Source: Glaciecola sp947496235
GTDB taxonomy: Bacteria; Pseudomonadota; Gammaproteobacteria; Enterobacterales; Alteromonadaceae
NCBI RefSeq assembly: GCF_050306235.1
Contig: NZ_JBLWFH010000014.1
Span: forward strand, 1-64,000
Reading direction: 5' to 3'
Length of the DNA stretch: 64,000 bases
Shown: positions 8,702 to 17,253 of the stretch, one piece after another
Layout: the number at the start of each line of letters is the position of its first letter
How positions within the stretch are numbered: position 1 is the first letter of the stretch
The notes under the pieces: model-generated
What the model was told of the DNA's origin: nothing
Seen by the model: the letters and a program-made list of their open reading frames with translations, nothing else
Databases searched by the model: none
Translations under genes and position numbers: made by a program

Positions 8702-8972
8702 CATGGAAATCGAAGAACTAGTATGCTTCTAATGTTTTGCACTAGCACTAACTGTCAAACCTCTGTAAAACTTACAAGCAAATTGAATAAGATTGCTACA
8801 TAACTTTTCAGTAATTTAATGCCAAATTCTTCAACAATGAAAATTATCAATAAATTTCAATTGGTTATCGAGTATTCGAATCTACTTTTAAACTGGTCTA
8901 ACCCTTGCAACCTTGAGGCTGAAGGTCATTAATGACCAATAATGTTCAACAGCAACCAAAGGAGAATTCGTT
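8702..8972. other. Intergenic region upstream of csbD
   Basis: 271 bp without a coding frame of any merit. It is AT-rich and should hold the csbD promoter. The only clear signal is the palindrome at 8924-8937, listed separately, and the GGAG ribosome binding site before the csbD ATG. Confidence 0.5.
8924..8937. promoter_or_regulatory. 14-bp perfect palindrome upstream of csbD
   Basis: GGTCATTAATGACC is a perfect two-fold palindrome ending 35 bp before the csbD start, a typical place for a dimeric regulator. The binding protein is unknown; it could also be chance. Confidence 0.4.
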
Positions 8973-9164
8973 ATGAACAGCGATATCGCAAAAGGTAACT
9001 GGAAAGAAATGAAAGGTAAAATCAAGCAGCAGTGGGGTAAACTTACTGATGACGATGTTGACCAAGCTGAAGGTAATAAAGACGAGCTAGCGGGCAAAAT
9101 CCAAAAGCAATATGGGAAAAGCCGCGAAGAAGCTAAAAAAGAAGTCGATAGATTTTTTAGCTAA
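8973..9164 (+). CDS. CsbD family stress-response protein
   Basis: A 63-residue, highly charged, hydrophilic protein of the CsbD/YjbJ family. The diagnostic pattern is GNWKEMKGKIKQQWGKLTDDD, here residues 8 to 28, followed by EGNKDELAGKIQKQYG. Family members are small, helical, very abundant proteins induced by general or osmotic stress; the biochemical role is not established. A strong AAAGGAG site precedes the ATG. It is monocistronic, with its own terminator 12 bp after the stop. Confidence 0.93.
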   Translation: MNSDIAKGNWKEMKGKIKQQWGKLTDDDVDQAEGNKDELAGKIQKQYGKSREEAKKEVDRFFS

Positions 9165-9176
9165 TAGCTTAAAAGT

Positions 9177-9212
9177 AAAAGCGCCTGTGGATGAGAATCC
9201 GCGGGCCTTTCC
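9177..9212 (+). terminator. Terminator hairpin after csbD
   Basis: GCCTGTGGAT (9183-9192) pairs with ATCCGCGGGC (9197-9206), two pairs being G-U, over a GAGA tetraloop. It is preceded by an A-run and followed by CTTTCC, so the T-run is short. Confidence 0.6.
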
Positions 9213-9366
9213 GTTTCTACGAACCGAAAACCTGTCGGTATTACCCGTCCAACCTTATTAATCCCCCGCAAAGTACTTTGTACCTGTAGCAAAACCTTAA
9301 CTGTCTATTTATACAGTTTGTGCTATATTTTTAATCAATCTCATCTCAAGGTAAAAGGAATAAGCT

Positions 9367-9765
9367 ATGAAGGGAAAATGTTTATGCGGCAGTATTGAAG
9401 TGGAAACACAAGAACAAACTAACCTGGGCTTATGTCATTGTTCCATGTGCCGACGCTGGACTGGTGGACCTATGTTTGCCGTTCATTGTGGAACAGACGT
9501 CAAGTTTACAGGCGATACTCCTTTTCGATACGCTTCTTCAGATTGGGCGGAACGAGGGTTTTGCGGAAAATGTGGCTCGCACTTGTTTTATCATCTATTA
9601 CCAAGCGACGAATACATGCTACCTGCCGGCTTATTTCAAGAAAATGATTTTGCGCTGGTAAGCGAAATCTTCATCGACGAAAAACCAAATTTCTACGAAT
9701 TCAAAAACGACACCAATAAGCTTACTGGCCAGCAAGTATTTGAGCAGTACGCTCCAAAAGATTAA
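9367..9765 (+). CDS. GFA family (CENP-V/GFA zinc) protein
   Basis: A 132-residue protein of the glutathione-dependent formaldehyde-activating (Gfa) fold. The zinc-binding cysteines are all present: CLC (Cys5, Cys7), CHCSMC (Cys23, Cys25, Cys28) and CGKC (Cys66, Cys69). Length is usual for single-domain members. Gfa itself was proposed to catalyse S-hydroxymethylglutathione formation, but most family members have no proven substrate. It has its own promoter region and is followed by a 12-bp perfect hairpin, so it looks monocistronic. It converges on the PEP-CTERM gene. Confidence 0.9.
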   Translation: MKGKCLCGSIEVETQEQTNLGLCHCSMCRRWTGGPMFAVHCGTDVKFTGDTPFRYASSDWAERGFCGKCGSHLFYHLLPSDEYMLPAGLFQENDFALVSEIFIDEKPNFYEFKNDTNKLTGQQVFEQYAPKD

Positions 9766-9775
9766 TTTAGCTAGA

Positions 9776-9808
9776 AGCACGGCCAATACTCAAAGCATTG
9801 GCCGTGCT
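9776..9808. terminator. Hairpin between convergent genes
   Basis: AGCACGGCCAAT (9776-9787) and ATTGGCCGTGCT (9797-9808) form a perfect 12-bp GC-rich stem with a 9-nt loop. It sits between the convergent GFA and PEP-CTERM genes and could stop transcription from both sides, although neither side has a T-run. Confidence 0.65.
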
Positions 9809-9820
9809 ACCGCTAACTAT

Positions 9821-10378
9821 TCACTTCATTTGAGTTGCCAACGAAAGCCTCTTTTTACGCAGAAATACCAATCCACCCAGTAGTAACAACAACATTGAGG
9901 GCACTGGTGTAGTCACTATCTGTTGACCAATCTCGATGTCGGTAGATGCACTGATGTCATAACCTGAATTTTCAAGAAAAGCACCGTAAAAAGCACCATC
10001 AAATATTCCTAGAATGTCTACCACCGCACTACCTACTGATAAAGCCTCAAACGTCAGGGTCACAAGTTGGATATTGCTATCCATTATTGCCGGAAACGCC
10101 AGCCCTGCAAAATTGTTCGGCCCAAAAGAGGCGTCGAAAAAGCTTGGACCAACGGCGAAAGACGTTAAGCTTAAAATGGGTGATAAAGGTTGCAAGTCAA
10201 AACCGAAACTCAGTAAGCCTTCTGTCGTGATATCATTTTGCAATTCTACCGCTATGGTGAAGGTTTCGCCCACCATTATATCGCTGTCGCTAACCACCAA
10301 ATTGGTAATGGGCACAGCATGCGCCGCATTAATTGATAAATAGAACAAACATGTGAAAATAAACATTCTTGTTTTCAT
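9821..10378 (-). CDS. PEP-CTERM sorted protein with cohesin-like domain
   Basis: A 185-residue exported protein. After a signal peptide (residues 1-21, ending AAHA) comes a beta-sandwich-type region: GETFTIAVELQND, then GLLSFGFDLQ, and later LVTLTFEALSVGSAVVDI. This order resembles cohesin modules. The C-terminus has the tripartite PEP-CTERM sorting signal: TPVPS, then a hydrophobic helix LLLLLGGLVFL, then RKKR. Exosortase would cut this signal and place the protein in the envelope or matrix. The Pro-Ser in place of Pro-Glu is an accepted variant. The ATG at 10378 is chosen for its GGGAGA site, which overlaps the stop of the upstream dockerin gene only 11 bp away. Cohesin assignment is moderate; PEP-CTERM is strong. 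No exosortase gene is in the window. Confidence 0.8.
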   Translation of the reverse strand: MKTRMFIFTCLFYLSINAAHAVPITNLVVSDSDIMVGETFTIAVELQNDITTEGLLSFGFDLQPLSPILSLTSFAVGPSFFDASFGPNNFAGLAFPAIMDSNIQLVTLTFEALSVGSAVVDILGIFDGAFYGAFLENSGYDISASTDIEIGQQIVTTPVPSMLLLLLGGLVFLRKKRLSLATQMK

Positions 10379-10389
10379 TTTACTTCTCC

Positions 10390-12837
10390 CTAATTGATTG
10401 TTGAATTGAATGTTACATAACAGCGATACCAAGCTTGGTAATCACTAAAATCTATATCTTGATCATCGTCATAATCAGCTTCTTCAATGAAGTTAGCATC
10501 GCCTGCGGTGGTTCTTAGGGCAGACATGAAAATGCCGCGGTCTATGTTATCCACATCAGCATCGCCATCTAAATCGCCACAAACTAAGGGCGGTTCGATG
10601 ACCTCACAAGCATCACCTTGGCCGTCGTTGTCACTATCTGCCTGATCTAAATTGGCTGTATCTGGACAGTTATCATCTTCATCCGCTATGCCATCAGCAT
10701 CTGAATCTGGGGTCACCTGCACATCAACGCTTAGGTCTTGCCCTTCAGAAGTGGTATAACTAATTCGCCATGTAAGGGCCTTACAGATATTGGCATCGGT
10801 GTTTGCGCTAAAACTCACGGGATCTATGCTATGCGTAGAACCAAGAGGCACTACAGTTCCGATAACTGTGGGATCTGTATCATCCGAGCGGCCAAATCTG
10901 GCACTTGCGTCAGTGACCACAACCCCAGGTGGCGGATTAAGAATTTGTGCCCTAGCGTTGTGGGCAAACGCTGTTCCCTTGTTATACAGCACCACTGACC
11001 AGTCATCAGTAGAAGTATCTTGTTGGAAACAACTGACCACACCTAAATCTGGCAGATTGGGCAACGCGGGATCTTCAATGGCGTGCTCTACCCAGTTGGT
11101 ATCTGTTCTAATTTGCTCAGCATTGGGGAAAATGATGGTCGCTTTGTTGCGAATTCTATCTCCTGGTAAAAGGTCTTCGCGTGCATTTATGCTAAATGAG
11201 ACGGTCCGGGGCTCACTTGGTGGCAACAATGGATCTTGCCAGAGTATGACACGCTTATCGGGATCATAGCTCCCTCCATTGTTCACTATCAGGGTAGTGT
11301 CATCTAATTCCTCTGCCAGCACATCGTAAATTTGCACGTCAATGGCGTCTGCTTCTCCGATATTTTCATAGGTAATTTGATACTCGTGCAACCGCCCAGC
11401 TTGGGTAATACCATAACCTTGTGAACTCACAGGTGGAACGGCCGTTTTATAATTTGGATCCCTGGCGAGTAAAGCATCGCATCGAGCACGATCACAAGGT
11501 CCATAGGAGCAACAACAAGCGGGCGCCGGTATACCGTTGCCGTGCACGTCTCTTAATTCGCATGCTTGAGGCGGTGGAGGAGATGGAATCGGCGTAGGGC
11601 CCGTAGGGAAAGAACCCGGCCCGCTGTTGTTTAAACAGGTCACCACGTTATTTACGACCAAACAAGGTTGTGGTGGATTATTATTTTGATTCAGTAGCGC
11701 TGGAGGTCGACAATTGGGTGCGCTGGCACAGGCATTGTCACCACAATCAACTCGACCATTGCAGTTGTCATCTATGCCGTTGTTACATATCTCGGGGAAA
11801 CCACTTCTGGATGAATTATCAAATCGAGTAATAAATACATCCGTATTACTTACACCGTCTACATCGATAGCACCTGAAGTCGCAACCGCAATATTCAGCA
11901 AAGCAGAGTTACATTGAAAAATGCCCGAACTCGCATTTACAGGTCCGCTACCGATAAAAGGAGGCAAGGTCATGGTCAGGGTATTGGTGTATTGACTGCC
12001 ATTTGCTAAATCGCCCACTCCCATAGTGATCATGGTTTGATTATTGGAAACCAGTGCAGTTGATGGCGAGCTATTAACTAAACTAGTTCCCAGTGGCGGA
12101 AAATCAATTATTTGGGTTCCATTTGCAGTATCTGGACCACTATTGGACACAGTTAAATCATAGTCAATTGGACTGTTCACCTGACCGGCAACTGAAGGGC
12201 CTAGTTTTACTATGTTCAGGTCAGCTTGGTTTGTTGGTGGTGGGTTTACCGGGTTTACTGCAAAGCGCATTTCACTCCATACTGACAAAGCACAGCCATT
12301 GTAGAGTTCAACCGACGTAATATCACCAATGTCGGTAGCGCCCACAAAGATATTAAATTGCCCTGGTGGAATTGCATGATCTTCAACGCCCAATGAACCC
12401 ACAAAGCGCGCACGGCCCTGACATTCAGCAAACATAAATTGAAAGCCAACCGCCGCTAAAGGTTGACTAAAAGTTATAGTAATAAAATCGGGAAAGAATG
12501 AGACAATTCTATTGTTCGGATAAGTTAATCCAGACGGACTCGGTGTAGAAAAATTAAAATCAACATTGTTCAAGCTAAATTGCACTTGTTGAGCGCCAAA
12601 GACAAAGCCTAAATTTGCATTGAAATCGGTCCGAGTGGCGTTTTGAAATGCCACATCGCTGGTAGAAAACACCAGTCTGGCGTCTACTGAAACTGGTAAG
12701 AATATTAAAAATACAGCAATCAGTAGGTATTGCTGAAGCCAATTTTTTGTTGTCTTGATTTTGCTTATTTTCGCGAGACCAATGGAAAACCGCGCACGAA
12801 AAGATTTGTTAGTTTGGGTATAAATTTGCTTCGTCAT
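10390..12837 (-). CDS. Secreted multidomain protein with DUF11, MopE-like, TSP3 and dockerin-like modules
   Basis: An 815-residue exported protein. In order: a long basic N-terminus and signal peptide (to about residue 53), a jelly-roll-like region (55-195), a DUF11 repeat (205-300, NPVNPPPTNQADLNIVKLGP), a MopE-type metal-binding motif (EICNNGIDDNCNG, 349-361), a Pro/Cys-rich linker, a second DUF11-like domain (about 480-590), a thrombospondin type 3 calcium repeat (DSDADGIADEDDNCPD) and a C-terminal dockerin-like pair of EF-hand loops (DLDGDADVDNID and DYDDDQDIDFSDY). Dockerins bind cohesins, and the next gene in the operon, 11 bp away, encodes a cohesin-like protein. Divergent from a CadC-like regulator. 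An adhesin or matrix protein is likely; no catalytic domain was recognised. Confidence 0.8.
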   Translation of the reverse strand: MTKQIYTQTNKSFRARFSIGLAKISKIKTTKNWLQQYLLIAVFLIFLPVSVDARLVFSTSDVAFQNATRTDFNANLGFVFGAQQVQFSLNNVDFNFSTPSPSGLTYPNNRIVSFFPDFITITFSQPLAAVGFQFMFAECQGRARFVGSLGVEDHAIPPGQFNIFVGATDIGDITSVELYNGCALSVWSEMRFAVNPVNPPPTNQADLNIVKLGPSVAGQVNSPIDYDLTVSNSGPDTANGTQIIDFPPLGTSLVNSSPSTALVSNNQTMITMGVGDLANGSQYTNTLTMTLPPFIGSGPVNASSGIFQCNSALLNIAVATSGAIDVDGVSNTDVFITRFDNSSRSGFPEICNNGIDDNCNGRVDCGDNACASAPNCRPPALLNQNNNPPQPCLVVNNVVTCLNNSGPGSFPTGPTPIPSPPPPQACELRDVHGNGIPAPACCCSYGPCDRARCDALLARDPNYKTAVPPVSSQGYGITQAGRLHEYQITYENIGEADAIDVQIYDVLAEELDDTTLIVNNGGSYDPDKRVILWQDPLLPPSEPRTVSFSINAREDLLPGDRIRNKATIIFPNAEQIRTDTNWVEHAIEDPALPNLPDLGVVSCFQQDTSTDDWSVVLYNKGTAFAHNARAQILNPPPGVVVTDASARFGRSDDTDPTVIGTVVPLGSTHSIDPVSFSANTDANICKALTWRISYTTSEGQDLSVDVQVTPDSDADGIADEDDNCPDTANLDQADSDNDGQGDACEVIEPPLVCGDLDGDADVDNIDRGIFMSALRTTAGDANFIEEADYDDDQDIDFSDYQAWYRCYVTFNSTIN

Positions 12838-12922
12838 AATTGCCTTTCTCCCTAGACAACCTTGCTCAAAACACGCGAAGGTATAATTAGAAATAAAAGC
12901 TATCTCAACCTAATCCAAAAGT

Positions 12923-12950
12923 TCTATGGGAAATCTATGGGAAATCTATG
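12923..12950. promoter_or_regulatory. 11-bp tandem repeats, candidate winged-helix regulator site
   Basis: TCTATGGGAAA occurs twice head to tail (12923-12933, 12934-12944), followed by a half copy TCTATG (12945-12950). Direct repeats with 11-bp phasing are how OmpR/PhoB-type winged-helix domains bind. The repeats lie in the 191-bp divergent region, about 80 bp from the start of a gene whose product has that DNA-binding domain. Binding is inferred. Confidence 0.55.
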
Positions 12951-13028
12951 ATCACGGTTAAAACCCATTTATACTGGGATAAAGCAGGTAGCTTATTGAA
13001 GATTTAAAGGATTAATCTGAAGGTGTCT

Positions 13029-15203
13029 ATGCAGGAATTTAGTGTTGATAAATGGCGAGTATATCCATTAGAAAACCGAATTGATGATGGCGAGAACAGT
13101 GTCAAGATAGAACCAAAAGCAATGGAATTGCTTGTTGTATTGGCAAAGGCTGAAGGCAATCTAGTCACACGCGACCAAATATTTGAACAGGTCTGGAAAC
13201 ATCAGGTTATTGCTGATCATGTACTGTATAATTTGATTGCAAATTTGCGCAAAGCAATGGAGCCAAATCCTCACAAACCTTCGTTTATTATCACCGTACC
13301 TAAGAAAGGCTATCGTTTAGCCCAACAAGTATCATGGCAACAAGCGTCACCGGTAGTCCAAACACAGACAGCACCCCCAACAAAAAAATCATCGCCTGTT
13401 GCTTGGCTAGCAATGCTTGGGATTTTATCTGTAGTAGCGGTGTTTTGGTTTATCAATCAATCTAGCAACCAACTCGAGGTTATCGAATCTGAAACTGAGC
13501 AGCCTCAAACGCCAACACAAACGGCGATTGCGGTGTTACCTTTTCAAGTGTTTGACGATGAAGCTGATACGCGCTTTTTTGCTGATGGCTTGGCAGAAGA
13601 AATTATCCATCAACTGGCTTCTGCTCCAGATTTATCGGTTATTTCCCGCTCTTCGTCGTTTTCATTTAAAGACCAAACCATAGATAGCCAAAGCCTAGCT
13701 AAAAAACTGGGAGTCAATTATTTATTAGAAGGCGCGGTAAGAAAAGAAGGCAATACTTTACGTATCAATACCCATCTAATTAATGCCCAAGACGCTACCC
13801 ACGTCTGGTCTAAAGTATTTACTGCTGAAGAACAAAGCCTGTTTAAGTTACAACAGGATATCAGCATTGCCATTGTGACCTCGTTAGAACCCGAGAATGT
13901 TTCAATAACGAGACAAAAATTTAGGCAACATCCTGAATCGGGTGATGCCTACATGCACTTCTTACGTGGCAACGCAATGGCGGCAAGAGCCACACCAGAA
14001 TATACCAGAAAGGCTCTGGCCGAGTTTGAAAAGGCCATAGAATTAGAACCTGACTATGCATTAGCACATGCGTCGATCGCATTAAACACCTTAGTATTAT
14101 TCCAACAACGAGTCATTACAGCAGAGGACACTGTAGATCCTACGCTCAAAGCAATTGAAACCGCTTTGCAAATAAACCCTTTTCTACCAGAAGCAATAGT
14201 AGCCAAAGGTCTTTTTCATTCCACCTTTAATCAAAGGTCTGAAGCAGAACAAGCATTTGAAGAAGCCTTGTCGTTAGACCCAAATTCGGCGCTAGCTCAC
14301 CATAATTACGGCTATTTATTGTGGATTAATCAAGATTACAGTGGCGCCTTGAAACACTTTTCAATTGCCTTGACCTATAATCCTATGTCTGCGATAACTA
14401 ATTTCGCCGTGGCGGATTCACTGTTTTCTTTAGGCCAACTAGAGAAAGCGCTTGCCCAATATATTCATTGTACCGAATTATTGCCCGACTACCCTGCTTG
14501 TCATTTGGGCATAGCCAATTTGTATCGTTTTACCTTGCAATACGACAAAGTTGATAAGCATATGGCAAAGGCAAAAACTTATCTTTCAGACCGAGACTTT
14601 TATTTGTACTACGCCTCGTTAACGGACGCCACTTGGCGCGATGAGTTGCCTCAAGCCAATAACCTAGCTGCAATTTTATATACACACAACGGCGGCACTT
14701 ATATTGGTTTACAAATCAAACTGATTTTAGCGAGTTATGATAATAACCTGGACCAATGGTTAGAGAACACATTGGCATTAAAAAAAGAATGGCCAGACAG
14801 TCAGTCCTTACCAATGGCATTGGGTCTTTATTATTATTTTCAGAACGATTGCAGCACTTCAACTGATTATTATGAAACTGTGCTTTCAGACAACCCGCAA
14901 TATGCAAGCAATTTCAATGTCATGATTTGGGGCGTTTCTCACATAGCCAATCTTGCCTACTGCTATAAACAGACAGAGCAAAACGAGAAATATAGTCAAA
15001 TGATGACATTGTTAGACCAACAACTGAGTACATATCAACTAAAAGATTTTACGGTACCCGGAGTGGCACTAACTACACTTAGATATAAGGTTTTATCCGA
15101 GTCTTCTGCGGTTTCTGATAATCAGCTTGAACAACTTAAGAAAACCAATAAGGTTTTGGATTTTTTAATTAGCCAAGATCCTATATTTCAAGCTACGAAC
15201 TGA
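13029..15203 (+). CDS. CadC-like transmembrane winged-helix regulator with TPR repeats
   Basis: A 724-residue one-component regulator. Residues 1-95 form an OmpR/PhoB-type winged-helix DNA-binding domain (PKAMELLVVLAKAEGNLVTRDQI, and IITVPKKGYRL at the end). A single membrane helix follows (about 120-140), then a periplasmic FlgO-like domain (AIAVLPFQVFDDEADTRFFADGLAEEI) and at least five TPR-like repeats. ToxR/CadC-type proteins bind DNA while anchored in the membrane. A start at ATG 13029 is preferred over GTG 13023 because GAAGG lies five bases upstream. It is divergent from the dockerin/cohesin operon and convergent with another CadC-like gene. It probably controls the divergent operon and itself through the 11-bp repeats upstream. 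Confidence 0.88.
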   Translation: MQEFSVDKWRVYPLENRIDDGENSVKIEPKAMELLVVLAKAEGNLVTRDQIFEQVWKHQVIADHVLYNLIANLRKAMEPNPHKPSFIITVPKKGYRLAQQVSWQQASPVVQTQTAPPTKKSSPVAWLAMLGILSVVAVFWFINQSSNQLEVIESETEQPQTPTQTAIAVLPFQVFDDEADTRFFADGLAEEIIHQLASAPDLSVISRSSSFSFKDQTIDSQSLAKKLGVNYLLEGAVRKEGNTLRINTHLINAQDATHVWSKVFTAEEQSLFKLQQDISIAIVTSLEPENVSITRQKFRQHPESGDAYMHFLRGNAMAARATPEYTRKALAEFEKAIELEPDYALAHASIALNTLVLFQQRVITAEDTVDPTLKAIETALQINPFLPEAIVAKGLFHSTFNQRSEAEQAFEEALSLDPNSALAHHNYGYLLWINQDYSGALKHFSIALTYNPMSAITNFAVADSLFSLGQLEKALAQYIHCTELLPDYPACHLGIANLYRFTLQYDKVDKHMAKAKTYLSDRDFYLYYASLTDATWRDELPQANNLAAILYTHNGGTYIGLQIKLILASYDNNLDQWLENTLALKKEWPDSQSLPMALGLYYYFQNDCSTSTDYYETVLSDNPQYASNFNVMIWGVSHIANLAYCYKQTEQNEKYSQMMTLLDQQLSTYQLKDFTVPGVALTTLRYKVLSESSAVSDNQLEQLKKTNKVLDFLISQDPIFQATN

Positions 15204-15208
15204 GAATA

Positions 15209-16120
15209 TTATTTTTTGTTAGCTTCAAGCCAAGCATCAATTTGCTTATCTACTTCGCTCGGATAAGGCACGCCATCTTCGACGCCAACATAGACCAGGC
15301 ACATGTCTTCTCGTTGGCTAAAGACTTGATGATATTTATCGATCCAAATTCTTAAGTGCTGGGCGAGTTGTTTGCTGGCAGGAATTAAATCATAAATTTC
15401 AGGATTGTTTTGTAGATCCTCTAAAATCGCCTGATTGTGTTTGTAAATGCCTGTATCCGTATAGGCACGCATTTGATCACAAATGAAAGTTTCTTCGTCA
15501 TTCATCTGATCCGCATAGTAGCTAAAAAACAACTCAAATTGCCTTTCTCGCTCTATGCCCAGCCTATCTTGCATCATAGTCACCAGTTGATTGCGGCGCT
15601 TTACTTGAGCAATAAAAGCAGTAAACGCATTCTCTTGGTGTTGATCGATACGCTGCATAGTTTGATATAGGTTTTGTCGCGAATAATGGTCATAGCCAAC
15701 AATAGCTGCCAAAACAACAAAACACATAGCAACACCAGCAAAGACGATACTCTTGCGATTAAATTTTGGCTTAAGACTAAATTTAGCTTCGACAGGCGTA
15801 AGGTCTGGCATACTAAAACCCACACTTCTTGTGGTTTTTATCAATGCCTGATTCTCACCATCATCACCAAGCATCTGCCTTGTATCAGAAACCAGACGAG
15901 ATAGTGACCAATCACTAACAACTTTTCCTGGCCAAAGAGCCTGATGTAAATCGTCTTTATCTAGCGGATTAGGGCTGGCTTGTGCAAGCAACAATAATAG
16001 CATCAAGTTGCGCTCTGGTAGATTCACTTTTTGCCCATTTTTAAATAGGCTTTTATGTTTAAGGTCTAGATAAAAGTCGCCAAAAGCGTAACCCTGTATC
16101 TCCCTATTTTCTGTTTCCAC
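15209..16120 (-). CDS. CadC-like transmembrane winged-helix regulator, short form
   Basis: A 303-residue protein with an N-terminal winged-helix (Trans_reg_C) domain (YAFGDFYLDLKHKSLFKNGQ, then PERNLMLLLLLAQA and TTRSVGFSM), a single membrane helix at about residues 125-145 (VFAGVAMCFVVLAAIVGY) and a helical periplasmic region of about 155 residues with no recognised domain. It is a ToxR/CadC-type one-component regulator. It ends 5 bp from the convergent end of the larger CadC-like gene and is divergent from the binding-protein pair beginning at 16347, which is a plausible target. The signal sensed is unknown. Confidence 0.83.
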   Translation of the reverse strand: METENREIQGYAFGDFYLDLKHKSLFKNGQKVNLPERNLMLLLLLAQASPNPLDKDDLHQALWPGKVVSDWSLSRLVSDTRQMLGDDGENQALIKTTRSVGFSMPDLTPVEAKFSLKPKFNRKSIVFAGVAMCFVVLAAIVGYDHYSRQNLYQTMQRIDQHQENAFTAFIAQVKRRNQLVTMMQDRLGIERERQFELFFSYYADQMNDEETFICDQMRAYTDTGIYKHNQAILEDLQNNPEIYDLIPASKQLAQHLRIWIDKYHQVFSQREDMCLVYVGVEDGVPYPSEVDKQIDAWLEANKK

Positions 16121-16346
16121 CCAGCAAGTCCTAAATCTAAAGGTTTTTCCCTCTTTGTTTTAAAGTATAAATTGCTAAACAAGTTTGAACAACATTATCT
16201 CGTTGTTAGTCAACTCAATTCGTTAGCTAAATGATTGGATATTAAAGAAAAACAATTATGTACATAAAGTAAACAACCTGTATAGTATTAACAATCTATG
16301 GAACTTAGGGTAATGGGTTCCGATCAATGCGAGTCATTAGTTTAGT

Positions 16347-17198
16347 ATGAAGGCTTTATTATTAGTCGTTACAGCGTTTTTCACTGCCACCGCAATGAGT
16401 GAAGAAACACTCGTATTGTATTCTCGTAACTACACAAATCCTTACGTTAAAGCGCATATAGATAATATTGTTAAGCTGTCAGAAGAAAAGTTCGGAAAAC
16501 TCCACGTCATAAAATCGCAAGATATGGAACAAGGCCGGGCATTTGCTGAACTGGTCAACGGCAATATAGACGTGATTGTTACCGCGCCTACTATAGAAAG
16601 AGAAACCACTGCCCGTGTCCTCTATGTCCCTTTAGACAGAGGCTTACTGGGATTTAGGATTTGTATGAAAAATGCAAATTCCCCTGCATTTAACCGAGTT
16701 AGGTCGGCCATGGATTTGCTAAACAAAGAATTAGCTATAGGCGTTGCAGAACATTGGCCAGATAACATTATCTTTCGCGATAATGGGTTTAGGGTCACTT
16801 CCGTATCAAAAAGAGAATCACTGTTTTTAATGTTGGAACGCAACCGGTTTGACTGTTTAACACGTAGCGTGATGGAAATTGATGACGACATTAAAAACTA
16901 CGGTAATGGTGCTTTAATAGAAGACGATGCTCTCTTGTTCTTATATCCCAACTCTGATTTTATATTTATTAATCCAAAACGTCGGTCATTACATGAAAGA
17001 TTAAGTATAGGTCTTGGTATGGCCATTGAGGACTACAGCTTTTTTACTATCTTTGAAGAGTTTTATGGTGATACTTTAGAAAAGCACAGAGCCTTTGAAC
17101 GTAAGCTAGTATTTATGCAAAACAACACTATCTCTCGGCAGGCGCTTTCTGCGATTAACCATTTTGGTATCGCGAGTTTTATAGTGCCTATAGAATAA
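16347..17198 (+). CDS. Periplasmic solute-binding-like protein, first of tandem pair
   Basis: A 283-residue exported protein with a short signal peptide (residues 1-18) and the general layout of a family 3 type periplasmic binding protein (two alpha/beta lobes; YVPLDRGLLGFRICM, and GIASFIVPIE at the end). It is a clear paralogue of the next gene: shared landmarks are EQG.AF, GNID, VP.DRGLLGFR.C, a conserved FDC..RS.-EIDD/E segment, LYPN..FI.INP and the RKL.F...N C-terminus. No permease or ATPase gene is nearby, so it is more likely a sensor partner or orphan receptor than part of an uptake system. It follows a divergent CadC-like regulator. Confidence 0.72.
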   Translation: MKALLLVVTAFFTATAMSEETLVLYSRNYTNPYVKAHIDNIVKLSEEKFGKLHVIKSQDMEQGRAFAELVNGNIDVIVTAPTIERETTARVLYVPLDRGLLGFRICMKNANSPAFNRVRSAMDLLNKELAIGVAEHWPDNIIFRDNGFRVTSVSKRESLFLMLERNRFDCLTRSVMEIDDDIKNYGNGALIEDDALLFLYPNSDFIFINPKRRSLHERLSIGLGMAIEDYSFFTIFEEFYGDTLEKHRAFERKLVFMQNNTISRQALSAINHFGIASFIVPIE

Positions 17199-17253
17199 AC
17201 ATCTCCGGTGTCAGGTAATTGATGATGTGTTTGATAAGCAGGTCGTATGCTCA

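Noticed and set aside
10790..11269. 159-codon plus-strand frame inside the dockerin protein gene
   Set aside because: Antisense to a long frame with clear DUF11, TSP3 and dockerin motifs; no ribosome binding site and no family resemblance.
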